DNA of 28,355 bases, from the NCBI GenBank assembly GCA_905193225.1, contig CAJJNV010000025.1, positions 1-28,355 of the forward strand, given 5' to 3'. Within the stretch, counting starts at the first letter, position 1, and each line of letters begins with the position of its first letter. Source of the stretch: an uncultured Oscillospiraceae bacterium (GTDB lineage: Bacteria > Bacillota > Clostridia > Oscillospirales > Acutalibacteraceae). A program made the position numbers and the translations under genes. Positions 15,070-22,804 of this stretch are shown here, piece after piece. The notes beneath the pieces are model-generated. The model was not told where the DNA came from. It saw only the letters and a program-made list of their open reading frames with translations, and made no database searches.

Positions 15070-15732
15070 ATGTTTTGTAAAAATTGCGGAGCGCAAATTA
15101 GCGACGGTTCCGCCTTCTGCCCCAACTGCGGAGCAAAGGTAGCGGCAAGCGGAAATCAAGCACAGAACCCTCAAAACGGAGGAGCGCAGCAGGCAGGCCA
15201 GCCCTACGGTCAGCAGGCAGGCCAGCCCTACGGTCAGCAGGCAGGTCAGCCCTATGGTCAGCAGGCAGGCCAGCCCTACGGTCAGCAGGCCGGACAGCCC
15301 TATGGTCAGCCTCAGCAACCCTACGGAGGTCAGCCCTACGGTCAGCCGCCCTATAATCAGGCACCATATACCGGCCAGGCACCCTTTAACCCCGCACCCC
15401 AGGGCGGAAACGAGCGCAGCATCGGTATTGCTATTCTTCTGAGCATCATCACCTTCGGAATCTATGCCATCTACTGGTTCATAACCCTGACCAACGAGGT
15501 CAATCAGAAATACGGCGATCCCAACGCCACAAGCGGCGGAGTGGCCTTCCTTCTTACCATTATCACCTGCGGCATTTACGGATACTTCTGGGCATATAAA
15601 CTGGGCGAAAAGGTCGATGCCATAAAGGGCAATCCCGGCGGGAGTTCCAACATTCTTTTCCTCGTGTTTGAAATATTCGGACTGAACATTGTCACGCTGG
15701 CTCTTGCCCAGGACGCAATGAACAAAAACTAA
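15070..15732 (+). CDS. Zinc-ribbon, Gln/Gly/Pro/Tyr-repeat, DUF4234 membrane protein
   Basis: 220 aa. Order: N-terminal zinc ribbon (CKNCG and CPNCG, residues 3-20), a low-complexity linker of five GQPYGQQA-type octapeptides and related PYGGQPYGQ sequence (about 38-110), then a DUF4234-like membrane domain with about three hydrophobic segments (IGIAILLSIITFGIYAIYWF, GVAFLLTIITCGIYGYFWAYKL, ILFLVFEIFGLNIVTLALAQD). Function unknown. The layout resembles other small zinc-ribbon membrane proteins of Firmicutes. I start at ATG 15070, with AGGAGG eight bases upstream. The upstream in-frame ATG at 15046 would contain that site. Its stop overlaps the next start (TAATG). Confidence 0.85.
   Translation: MFCKNCGAQISDGSAFCPNCGAKVAASGNQAQNPQNGGAQQAGQPYGQQAGQPYGQQAGQPYGQQAGQPYGQQAGQPYGQPQQPYGGQPYGQPPYNQAPYTGQAPFNPAPQGGNERSIGIAILLSIITFGIYAIYWFITLTNEVNQKYGDPNATSGGVAFLLTIITCGIYGYFWAYKLGEKVDAIKGNPGGSSNILFLVFEIFGLNIVTLALAQDAMNKN
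15187..15306 (+). repeat. Five 24-bp tandem repeats coding QQAGQPYG
   Basis: Units of CAGCAGGCAGGCCAGCCC plus TAYGGT start at 15187, 15211, 15235, 15259 and 15283 and stay in frame. The first two are identical and the others differ at only one to three third-codon positions. Copy number is therefore likely to vary between strains by slippage without breaking the frame. Confidence 0.95.
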
Positions 15733-16100
15733 TGAAAATCAAATGGCTTAGGGCCGCCGCCAGGTTTGCGGCGGCCGTTTTTGTGCTTTTGGCGGTAAGC
15801 TTTACGGTGGGCTGTCCCATAAATCGGCTGACCGGTCTTAAATGCCCCGGCTGCGGTGTGACAAGAATGATTTTAAGGATACTGCATCTGGACTTTAAAA
15901 CCGCCTTTTTCTATAACCCTGCAATATTTTGCCTTGTCCCGCTTTGGGCGGCGGCCTTTTGCACCTTTATGCTGCTTGAAAGAAGGGGAAAGACAGCGGC
16001 GGCGCAGAAAGTAAAAAACACCGTGGTGTTTTTTTCTATAGCTGTGCTCGTATTTTTCGGCGTGGTCAGAAATATTTTGCCATTGGGCTTTCCTGCGTGA
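15732..16100 (+). CDS. DUF2752 membrane protein
   Basis: 122 aa. It carries the DUF2752 signature CPINRLTGLKCPGCGVTRM (residues 28-46, with the CPGCG-x-TR core) and three hydrophobic segments (about 9-27, 62-82, 98-115). Function is not established. The cysteine pair could bind metal or form a disulfide. It overlaps the DUF4234 gene by one base and is probably translated with it, so the two small membrane proteins likely work together. A bidirectional terminator follows. Confidence 0.88.
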   Translation: MKIKWLRAAARFAAAVFVLLAVSFTVGCPINRLTGLKCPGCGVTRMILRILHLDFKTAFFYNPAIFCLVPLWAAAFCTFMLLERRGKTAAAQKVKNTVVFFSIAVLVFFGVVRNILPLGFPA

Positions 16101-16153
16101 TTAAAAACATATTTTTAAAGTTCAAACCGCATAACCATAACGCACATAAAACA

Positions 16154-16196
16154 AAAACCTCCCGCCAACCGATTGCTCGGTGGTATGGGAGGTTTT
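16154..16196. terminator. Bidirectional terminator between DUF2752 gene and clpC
   Basis: AAAACCTCCC (16154-16163) pairs with GGGAGGTTTT (16187-16196), with an inner CCGA/TCGG stem and T-rich sequence on both sides. It serves the convergent genes. Confidence 0.9.
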
Positions 16197-16271
16197 GCTT
16201 TTGTTGTGATCGTGATACCCATAGGGATAAATATGGTTGCAATATATTTTACCTATGCATATGGGCGGTCG

Positions 16272-18800
16272 TTATTTTTTTTCGGAATCTTTGCCGTCGG
16301 GACGGTCGGTCGAATTGTCACCGTCTGCGGCAGTCTCGCCGTCCTTTTGGTCGTCCGCTTGGTCGACTTTATCAAAGGAATAGCCGTCGTCGGTGGCGTC
16401 GCAGCGCACGGTGTCGCCCCTCTTTATCCTGCCCGAGAGAATCTCCTCCGAAAGGGAATCCTCAATGGCGCTTTGAATGGCGCGGCGAAGAGGTCTTGCA
16501 CCGTATACCTTGTCAAATCCCGCATCGGCCAGCTTTTCAACCGCCTTGTCGGTGAAGGAAAGGGTGATCTCCATATTGTCGTAAATGCGGCGGGACAGCA
16601 CCTTAAGAAGCCTGCGGGCAATCTCGGCGATGTCGTCCTTTTCAAGCTGCTTAAAGACAATGATGTCGTCGATACGGTTGAGGAACTCGGGACGGAACTG
16701 AGCCTTAAGGGCGCTCATTACCTCGTCCTTTATCTTTTTGTCATCCTTTTCCTGCTCCTGCTTATCGCCGAATCCAAAGCTCTTTTGCTCGCTTATGGCT
16801 CTTGCGCCGACGTTGGAGGTCATTATGATGACGGTGTTTTTGAAATCGACCTTTCGACCCTGAGCGTCGGTCAGAACGCCGTCGTCAAGTATCTGAAGCA
16901 GGATATTGAAGATGTCGGGATGTGCCTTCTCGATCTCGTCGAAAAGCACAACGCTGTAAGGCTTTCTGCGAACGGCCTCGGTAAGCTGGCCGCCCTCGTC
17001 ATATCCCACATATCCGGGAGGCGATCCCACAAGGCGGGATACGGTGTGCTTCTCCATATATTCCGACATATCAAAACGAATGACGGCGTTTTCGCTGCCG
17101 AACATGGTCTCGGCAAGGGTTTTGCAAAGCTCGGTTTTACCGACACCGGTAGGTCCTAAGAAGAGGAACGAGCCGGTGGGGCGCTTAGGATCCTTAAGAC
17201 CCACTCTGCCCCTTCGAATAGCACGGGAAACAGCGCTGACAGCCTCATCCTGTCCCACAAGGCGTTTGTGAAGCTCGTCTTCAAGACGTAAAAGCTTTTG
17301 TCCTTCCTCCTCGGTGAGGGTGGTGGCGGGAATGCCGGTCCAGCCCGAAACGATCTCGGCGATCTCCTCGGGAGTGACCTCGCCGCCCGAGTGACGGTTG
17401 CTTTCGTGCCACTGCTCCTTGAGCTTTTTAAGCTGCTCGGTCTTTTCTCTTTCCTTGTCGCGGAGCTTTGCCGCTCCCTCAAAGTCCTGAGCGTTTACGC
17501 TGGCCGTCTTTTCGGCCGCGATGGTCTTTATTTCATCCTCCAGCTGGCGGATGTCATCGGGAGGGGTAAGGCTTTGCAGCTTGACTCTCGATCCGGCCTC
17601 GTCGATAAGGTCGATGGCCTTGTCGGGCAGGAATCTATCGGAAATATAGCGGGAGGAAAGCTTAACGGCCGCTTCAATGGCCTCGTCGGAGATTTTAACA
17701 TGGTGATGAGCCTCGTATTTATCTCTAAGGCCTTTAAGAATTTCGACCGCCTCCTCTTCCGAGGGCTCACCCACGGTCACAGGCTGGAAACGGCGCTCAA
17801 GGGCGGCGTCCTTTTCGATGTATTTGCGGTATTCGTTAAGGGTGGTGGCGCCGATGACCTGAAGATCGCCTCTTGCAAGGGAAGGCTTCAGGATGTTAGC
17901 AGCGTCGGTAGAGCCTTCGGCCGAGCCGGCGCCCACAATGGTGTGAAGCTCGTCGATGAAAAGAATTACATCGCCGCTCTTTTTGACCTCATCAAGGGCG
18001 GTCTTTATGCGTTCCTCAAAGTCGCCGCGGTATTTTGTTCCGGCCACCATACCTGTGAGATCCAGAGATACAACCCGCTTGTTTTCGAGAATTTCCGGCA
18101 CCTCGCCCGATGCAATTTTAAGGGCAAGTCCCTCTGCAATGGCGGTTTTACCGACACCCGGCTCGCCGATGAGGCAGGGGTTGTTTTTGGTGCGGCGGGT
18201 GAGTATCTGAATGACACGCTGAATTTCCTCGCTTCGGCCGATGACAGGATCAATTTTTCCTTCCCTGGCCTCGGCGGTCAGATCACGGCCGAATTTATCA
18301 AGAGTGGGGCATTTTCCGCCGCCCTTTTTGGCCTTTTGCTCGTCGCCGTTTTTGGAAGAAAAACTGTCGGAGGCCGAAAGTATCTGAGACGAGATGTCCT
18401 CGGGTTTGATTCCGAGTTCCCTGAGGAAGGCCACGGCATAGCTCTGACCCTCTTCGATTATGGCAAGCAGGATGTGCTCGGTGCCAACGTATCCGCTGGA
18501 AAGGGATCTTGCGGCTGCAATGGACATCTCAAGAATTCTTTTTGCCCTGGGGGTAAAGTCATCGGGAGTAAGGGAGGTGGGAAGTCCTTCGCCCACCTTT
18601 TCGGCAAGAAGTTCGGCGATTTTTTCCTCGTTTACCCCGTTGGCCGAAAGCAGTGCGGCGGCCGCACCCGAGCCTTCGGCAAGAATGCCGAGAAGCAGAT
18701 GCTCGCTGCCGATGTAGGTGTGACCCATGGTTTCGGCCTTTTCGATGGCAAGATTTATGGCCTTGTTGGCCTTTTCGGTAAATCCGTTGAATTTATACAT
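16272..18800 (-). CDS. clpC: ClpC-type AAA+ unfoldase
   Basis: 842 aa. It unfolds substrates and feeds them to the ClpP protease. It works with adaptors such as McsB and recognises phosphoarginine. Order: two Clp_N repeats (about 1-145), AAA-1 with Walker A GEPGVGKT (212-219), a UVR-containing middle region (KLRDKEREKTEQLKKLKEQ), AAA-2 with Walker A GPTGVGKT, Walker B VVLFDEIEKAHPD, and the small C-terminal domain. The C-terminus is Asp/Lys-rich. The start at ATG 18800 follows AAAGGA and matches the family N-terminus MYKFNGFTEKA. An upstream extension to 18896 would read through a hairpin and is unlikely. It is the last gene of the ctsR operon, separated from mcsB by 140 nt of structured leader. 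Confidence 0.97.
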   Translation of the reverse strand: MYKFNGFTEKANKAINLAIEKAETMGHTYIGSEHLLLGILAEGSGAAAALLSANGVNEEKIAELLAEKVGEGLPTSLTPDDFTPRAKRILEMSIAAARSLSSGYVGTEHILLAIIEEGQSYAVAFLRELGIKPEDISSQILSASDSFSSKNGDEQKAKKGGGKCPTLDKFGRDLTAEAREGKIDPVIGRSEEIQRVIQILTRRTKNNPCLIGEPGVGKTAIAEGLALKIASGEVPEILENKRVVSLDLTGMVAGTKYRGDFEERIKTALDEVKKSGDVILFIDELHTIVGAGSAEGSTDAANILKPSLARGDLQVIGATTLNEYRKYIEKDAALERRFQPVTVGEPSEEEAVEILKGLRDKYEAHHHVKISDEAIEAAVKLSSRYISDRFLPDKAIDLIDEAGSRVKLQSLTPPDDIRQLEDEIKTIAAEKTASVNAQDFEGAAKLRDKEREKTEQLKKLKEQWHESNRHSGGEVTPEEIAEIVSGWTGIPATTLTEEEGQKLLRLEDELHKRLVGQDEAVSAVSRAIRRGRVGLKDPKRPTGSFLFLGPTGVGKTELCKTLAETMFGSENAVIRFDMSEYMEKHTVSRLVGSPPGYVGYDEGGQLTEAVRRKPYSVVLFDEIEKAHPDIFNILLQILDDGVLTDAQGRKVDFKNTVIIMTSNVGARAISEQKSFGFGDKQEQEKDDKKIKDEVMSALKAQFRPEFLNRIDDIIVFKQLEKDDIAEIARRLLKVLSRRIYDNMEITLSFTDKAVEKLADAGFDKVYGARPLRRAIQSAIEDSLSEEILSGRIKRGDTVRCDATDDGYSFDKVDQADDQKDGETAADGDNSTDRPDGKDSEKK

Positions 18801-18821
18801 AGTGTTCAGTCCTTTCAAAAT

Positions 18822-18896
18822 GTGTTGCACGGGGAAACGGGTCGGCATAAAGCCGCCTTTTTGCAAGGGGCTGTTTTTGCCCGCCCGGCGCAACAC
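18822..18896 (-). promoter_or_regulatory. Hairpin-rich leader just upstream of clpC
   Basis: GTGTTGCAC (18822-18830) pairs with GCGCAACAC (18888-18896), eight pairs plus one G-U. Inside are CGGC/GCCG (about 18843-18855) and a GGGGC/GCCC stem (about 18867-18882). The structure ends about six bases before the clpC ribosome site (AAAGGA). It could stabilise a processed mRNA end or tune translation. I see no clear second promoter. Confidence 0.5.
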
Positions 18897-18940
18897 GGGA
18901 ATGATATTTTTAAAGTTAAATATCAGCGCTTATGCTAATG

Positions 18941-19948
18941 TTATTTCAGCATTTCCCTGACCTTTGCGGCACGGAATTTGTCCCGGGCCTCGGGTGTCTT
19001 GCAATCGGGATTTTCGGCCGTTATTGCGGCGGCACAAAGCTCGTTTTCAAGACGATTTATAAGGGCGGGAGCGGGAATGCCCTCCATGTTCATGGAACCG
19101 CCGAGTCTCAGGTTTGAAAGATGCTTTGAAAGCTCGGCGCCCGAAAGCATACGGGCACTTTTAAGAATGCCCAGCGAACGGTAGACCATATCCTCAAGAT
19201 TGTCACGACCGACCGTCTTGCGGGCTTCAAGCTCCTTGTCCATAACCTGCTTTGTGACGGCCGAAAGATTTTCGATGGCCGATTTTTCGTCGATGCCGAG
19301 GGTTATCTGGTTTGAAAGCTGATAGAGCGATCCCGCCGCTCCGCTGCCTTCTCCGTAGGTTCCCCGAAGGGTCAGGCCGATCTTTGCGACGGCGCGGCTC
19401 AAAGCCTCGATTCCGTTTGCAGCCTCAAGAGCGGGCAGATGAAGCATTACCGACGCCCTCATACCTGTTCCAAGATTGGTGGGGCACTCGGTCAGATAGC
19501 CGAGATCCTTATCAAAGGCGAAGGTTAGCTTTTTCTCAAGCTCGGTTTCAATGGCGTCGGCCGTTTTATAGGCCTTTTCAAGGGCAAATCCGGCGCAAAG
19601 CACCTGGATCCTGATGTGATCCTCCTCGCAAAGCATTATGCATACCGAGCGGTCTTTATTCATAATGATGGCGTGTCCGTCGTTTTTTTCGGCAAACTCG
19701 GGACTGATGAGATGCTGCTCGCAAAGGGCCAGACGCTGAGCCTTGTTAAGGTCGCAAAGCTCGATATAATCGAAGTCCTTTTTGTCGGGAACGGCATCCC
19801 ACACCGCACGGTTTATGCAGTTGATCTTGTCGGCCGTAAGTTTTGAGGAAAAGGGATAATCTTTAAGGTTTCGCGCAAGGCGTATGCGGGTACTGACCGC
19901 CAGATCGCCCTGATTTTCAACCTGTTCATACCATTTATTTTTGCTCAT
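18941..19948 (-). CDS. mcsB: Protein-arginine kinase McsB
   Basis: 335 aa. It phosphorylates arginines on damaged proteins and on CtsR, marking them for ClpCP. The phosphagen-kinase catalytic fold is visible: STRIRLARNL near the N-terminus (nucleotide binding), TECPTNLGTGMRASVMLHLP (about 160-180), GEGSGAAGSLYQLSNQITLG. The ATG at 19948 is chosen because GGAGGG lies eight bases upstream. A GTG at 19957 overlaps that site. It overlaps mcsA by 14 nt, so the kinase and its activator are coupled. Confidence 0.96.
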   Translation of the reverse strand: MSKNKWYEQVENQGDLAVSTRIRLARNLKDYPFSSKLTADKINCINRAVWDAVPDKKDFDYIELCDLNKAQRLALCEQHLISPEFAEKNDGHAIIMNKDRSVCIMLCEEDHIRIQVLCAGFALEKAYKTADAIETELEKKLTFAFDKDLGYLTECPTNLGTGMRASVMLHLPALEAANGIEALSRAVAKIGLTLRGTYGEGSGAAGSLYQLSNQITLGIDEKSAIENLSAVTKQVMDKELEARKTVGRDNLEDMVYRSLGILKSARMLSGAELSKHLSNLRLGGSMNMEGIPAPALINRLENELCAAAITAENPDCKTPEARDKFRAAKVREMLK

Positions 19949-20453
19949 TATGTTCACCCTCCAGCTCTTTTATCTCATCTCTGAATTTTGCGGCCTGCTC
20001 ATATTCCTGAGCGTCAACCGCCTTTTGAAGTTTGTCTTTAAGCTCGTCAAGCTGTTTTTTCTTTTTGTCCTCCTCGGTTATCTCGCGCTCGGGAGCCTTT
20101 CCGCAGTGGGAAGCCCTTCCGTGTATGCGCTCGATGGAGGGAAGTAGCTGCTTTCTGAATGTGTCATAGCACTGGGCGCATCCCACACGTCCGTTCTCCG
20201 AAATTTCCGAAAAGGATGTTCCGCAAAACGGGCAGCGAAGGGTGTCGGCGCGGCTTGTGTGGGTTTCCGAGAAGGGAAGTCCGAGCAGCGATCCGAAAAG
20301 CCCGCCGTCTCCGAAGGCTCCGAAGGAGGGGAAAGTTTTAACTCCGCTTTCGGCGGCACATTCACTGCAATAATGATGTTCTTCATAAACTCCGTTAATG
20401 GATTTTTTGATGTGTGTTGTTGCCTGTCTTTTTCCGCATTTTTCACAAAGCAT
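19935..20453 (-). CDS. mcsA: McsA, zinc-finger activator of McsB
   Basis: 172 aa. It binds McsB and activates it. Cysteine pairs CEKCG (3-7), CSEC, CPFCG and CAQC form the zinc-binding N-terminal half. A UVR motif (ELKDKLQKAVDAQEYEQAAK onward) forms the C-terminus. I start at ATG 20453, with AAAGGAAG upstream and the family start MLCEKCGKR. A longer frame to 20531 adds an unlikely basic extension. It lies between ctsR (177 nt upstream) and mcsB (overlapping). Confidence 0.93.
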   Translation of the reverse strand: MLCEKCGKRQATTHIKKSINGVYEEHHYCSECAAESGVKTFPSFGAFGDGGLFGSLLGLPFSETHTSRADTLRCPFCGTSFSEISENGRVGCAQCYDTFRKQLLPSIERIHGRASHCGKAPEREITEEDKKKKQLDELKDKLQKAVDAQEYEQAAKFRDEIKELEGEHNEQK

Positions 20454-20534
20454 ATATATCTTCCTTTCATACTTGGCTGTTGTAGGTTTTGTTCTTTTTA
20501 AGTTTTGGTTTAAATCCGATTGTAAATACAACCG

Positions 20535-20561
20535 TTTGATGTGATTGATGTATTTGATGTA
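20535..20561. repeat. Three 9-bp tandem repeats in the ctsR-mcsA gap
   Basis: TTTGATGTG, ATTGATGTA, TTTGATGTA, with a related TTTGATGC at about 20586. The 177-nt gap shows no convincing promoter or hairpin otherwise. Function unknown. Confidence 0.5.
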
Positions 20562-20630
20562 TTCAGCGTGTTTGCGCCGTTTGTTTGATGCTTTTCGGAT
20601 AACATTTCTTTTGCTCTTGACGCCGGCCTT

Positions 20631-21098
20631 TTATTTTATCAGCATCTGCTTTAATATTGCCGCCCGAACAGTGTTGCGGCTGTCGGGGGAAAGGCTGCTG
20701 TAACAACGGTCGTTCATTGCCGCCAACATTATTGCGGCGTTGTCGCCCGAGATAAAACCCTGTTCCGAAAGATTTCCGATAACCGCCTTGGCGGTGGGAA
20801 AATCGATGCTGTCGCCGATGGAATTAACAAGGTGCATAACGGCGGTGCCCCGATCGACCCTGACCCGTGTTATGCGGATGTAACCGCCGCCGCCTCGACG
20901 GCTTTCAACGGTGTATCCGTGCTCGGGAGTGAATCGTGAGGTTAGAACGTAGTTTATCTGACTGGGCACGCATCCGAGATTCTCGGCAAGCTCGCCCCGT
21001 TTAATTTCGGCAAATCCGTTTTGAGCTTTTATCATCTCCAATATTTTTTCTGCTACCAAATCACTCATTCTCATTTGTTCGCTCAACTCTTTTCTCAT
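20631..21098 (-). CDS. ctsR: CtsR transcriptional repressor of class III heat-shock genes
   Basis: Up to 155 aa. It is a dimeric winged-helix repressor of clp genes that is released on heat. The N-terminal HTH (GELAENLGCVPSQINYVLTSRF) and the wing with the tetraglycine loop RRGGGGYIRI are clear. That loop is the known heat sensor in Bacillus CtsR. The C-terminal McsB-contact domain ends in VRAAILKQMLIK. The start is uncertain: ATG 21098 has an AGGA only two bases away, while ATG 21074 gives the family-like start MRMSDLVAEKI but a weak ribosome site. First gene of the operon ctsR-mcsA-mcsB-clpC, driven by 21224-21252 and autoregulated through 21237-21269. Confidence 0.95.
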   Translation of the reverse strand: MRKELSEQMRMSDLVAEKILEMIKAQNGFAEIKRGELAENLGCVPSQINYVLTSRFTPEHGYTVESRRGGGGYIRITRVRVDRGTAVMHLVNSIGDSIDFPTAKAVIGNLSEQGFISGDNAAIMLAAMNDRCYSSLSPDSRNTVRAAILKQMLIK

Positions 21099-21223
21099 AT
21101 TCCTATCCGAAAAACTATTCTAAGAGACCCGCGCCTTCCGCCGGCGACGCTGTGCGCCCGAAGAAGCCGATCTTTAAGGACTTATTTTCCGGATCTTTGT
21201 CCTTTTTTCTCTTTCTGCTTCAC

Positions 21224-21252
21224 AGTATACAGCAAAGGTCAAAGAATGTCAA
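21224..21252 (-). promoter_or_regulatory. Sigma-A promoter of the ctsR operon
   Basis: Minus strand: TTGACA (21247-21252), 17-bp spacer, TATACT (21224-21229). It gives a leader of about 120 nt to ctsR. Confidence 0.93.
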
Positions 21253-21269
21253 GGTCAAATATGGTCAAA
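21237..21269 (+). promoter_or_regulatory. CtsR operator, three GGTCAAA heptads
   Basis: GGTCAAA at 21253-21259 and 21263-21269, separated by three bases, is the classical CtsR box. A third heptad at 21237-21243 lies inside the promoter spacer. The sites overlap or flank the -35 box, so bound CtsR should block RNA polymerase. Confidence 0.93.
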
Positions 21270-21365
21270 TTAACAAAAAGTTCACAAATTCCCGATTTTT
21301 TTCCCGAAAAAGCCATTGCAAGGGACGTTTTGCCGCTGTTTTCTCTGCACGTCGACCGTTTTTTA

Positions 21366-21411
21366 AAAGAAAAACGCTCGTCGGTAAAGCTCAAAGCCAA
21401 TACCGACGGGC
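21366..21411 (-). terminator. Terminator of degV
   Basis: GCTCGTCGGTA (21376-21386) pairs with TACCGACGGGC (21401-21411), 11 bp with one G-U, followed on the minus strand by GTTTTTCTTTT. Confidence 0.9.
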
Positions 21412-21442
21412 GCAGCGGTTATATAATAGGTTTTTGTTCAAA

Positions 21443-22315
21443 TCAAATCAAGTTCTTGCGGGCGTTGCCGTAGAAGAAGAGGGCCACCGTGCCGGGACCC
21501 ACATGAGATCCCGTGACCGGCTCATAATAAACGGTCATATGCTTTCCCGTAAAACCTTTTTGCTCCTTTAAAATGCTCAGCAGCTTTTCGGCCGCCTTGG
21601 GATTGTCGGCGTGGGCAATGCCTATGGGTGCCGAACGGTCGATAACCAGCTGGTCATACCGTTCTGCAAGAGCCGAAATGGCAGCCGCCGCTCCTCTGAC
21701 CTTACCGTACATAACTATCTTGCCGTGGCTGTTTCCCCGAAGCAGGGGACGGATTCCGAGAAGCGATCCGATAAATGCCACCGGTCCGGATACGCGTCCG
21801 GTTCTTTTAAGATAATTGATGTCGTCAACCGTCAGACATTGGCACATTTTCGATGTGCGGCGGCGTATCTTTTCGGCAACCTCGCTTGCCGACATTCCAC
21901 GGTCGAGATACATTGCCGCGTCGAGTACCAAAAAGCCCTCTCCGAGGGAGGCCGCCAGAGTGTCGACTATCTCGATCTGCCGATCGGGGTATTCCTCTTT
22001 AAGCTCGTCGGCCACCAGTCTTGCAATGTTCATGGAGCCGCTCAGTCCCGAGGACATGCCGAGATAGATAACGTCATTTCCTTTTTTAAGCTCGCTTTCA
22101 AAGGCTTCCTCGAAGGCGGCCATGTTTATCATCGAAGTGTTGACCACTCTGCCTTGCCTCATGCTGTCATAAAAGGCCTTGCCGTCAAAATCCTCTCCCG
22201 ACAGGTCGATGTTTTCGTCTTCGTAAAAATAAGAATACCGAATTACCTTGATGTTGTGTTTTTTAAAGCTTTCTTTCGGAAGATTTGAAGAAGTGTCGGT
22301 AAAAAGTACAGTCAT
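21443..22315 (-). CDS. DegV-family fatty-acid-binding protein
   Basis: 290 aa. DegV/FakB proteins bind one fatty acid in a buried tunnel, and some hand it to the fatty acid kinase FakA. Family marks: TDTSSNLP at the N-terminus (residues 5-12), TSMIN in the place of the usual TS-x-PS motif, GMSSGLSGSMNIARL, VVDTL-like IVDTLAASLGEGFL, and the R-x(n)-GK-phosphate region near LLGIRPLLRGNSHGKI. I start at ATG 22315, with GAGGA upstream. A longer frame to 22462 would translate the leader hairpin. It has its own promoter and terminator. No fakA is in the window. Confidence 0.9.
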   Translation of the reverse strand: MTVLFTDTSSNLPKESFKKHNIKVIRYSYFYEDENIDLSGEDFDGKAFYDSMRQGRVVNTSMINMAAFEEAFESELKKGNDVIYLGMSSGLSGSMNIARLVADELKEEYPDRQIEIVDTLAASLGEGFLVLDAAMYLDRGMSASEVAEKIRRRTSKMCQCLTVDDINYLKRTGRVSGPVAFIGSLLGIRPLLRGNSHGKIVMYGKVRGAAAAISALAERYDQLVIDRSAPIGIAHADNPKAAEKLLSILKEQKGFTGKHMTVYYEPVTGSHVGPGTVALFFYGNARKNLI

Positions 22316-22406
22316 TTCAATTGATCCTCGATTCTCAAAAAATAGTCGCAAAGATTTTAAGGCCGATTTCCCCTTTCTTTGATGAAGGAAAAAGGCACGG
22401 CCGCTG

Positions 22407-22455
22407 CGAATCGGAAGGGAACGGACGGCGAAAAGGTACCGCTCCCTTCGATTCG
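22407..22455 (-). promoter_or_regulatory. Long hairpin in the degV leader
   Basis: CGAATCG pairs with CGATTCG, and AAGGGAGCGG with CCGTTCCCTT, giving a stem of about 17 bp with one bulge and one G-U. It lies in a leader of roughly 210 nt between the promoter at 22535-22563 and the gene. No T run follows directly. Role unknown. Confidence 0.55.
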
Positions 22456-22534
22456 TGACCACCGAAAAGTTTTCTTCCTCGCGGATTTCCGTCTGTCATC
22501 GGCCGGAGAAAGAAAAAATTTCGTGTCTGAGAGA

Positions 22535-22563
22535 ATATTATCATTAAGACGGATTTTTTTCAA
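22535..22563 (-). promoter_or_regulatory. Promoter of degV
   Basis: Minus strand: TTGAAA (22558-22563), 17-bp spacer, TAATAT (22535-22540). Moderate match. Confidence 0.55.
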
Positions 22564-22589
22564 GCTACTGAGCCGCTTGCCGATTCTAT

Positions 22590-22631
22590 TAAAAAAACAC
22601 GGCGGGTAGAGCGAAAAGATCGGCTCTACCC
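22590..22631 (-). terminator. Terminator downstream of the acyl-ACP thioesterase
   Basis: Perfect 9-bp stem GGGTAGAGC/GCTCTACCC (22604-22612 and 22623-22631), followed on the minus strand by six bases and T7 (22597-22591). It is 174 nt past the thioesterase stop. The sequence between holds smaller hairpins (GGGATT/AATCCC and AGTCC/GGACT) and no ORF. Confidence 0.7.
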
Positions 22632-22804
22632 ACGGTATAGTCCTTTGATTTTAGGGACTTTAAGGGGCTTTTTAAGGGGCGGCGGAAGGGATTAAAACAA
22701 AAATCCCACGCGCCTTTTTGCGGCAGTCTGCTTTTGTCCGTCTTTTCTTAGGCGTTTTAACATTGAGTAAAAAGGCGTTTAGGCGGTTTTAAGCAAGTGC
22801 CGGA

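Noticed and set aside
15187..15306. 24-bp repeats as a CRISPR array
   Set aside because: The units are contiguous with no spacers and stay in frame within a coding region.
16173..18938. Long plus-strand ORFs of 328 and 546 codons
   Set aside because: They lie antisense to clpC, which has full domain support. They arise from codon bias of the GC-containing gene and have no recognisable family.
22407..22470. T-box-like AAGGGAGCGGTACC upstream of degV
   Set aside because: The conserved T-box core (AGGGTGGTACCGCG type) is interrupted, there is not enough upstream sequence for a normal stem I, and the gene is not an amino-acid gene.
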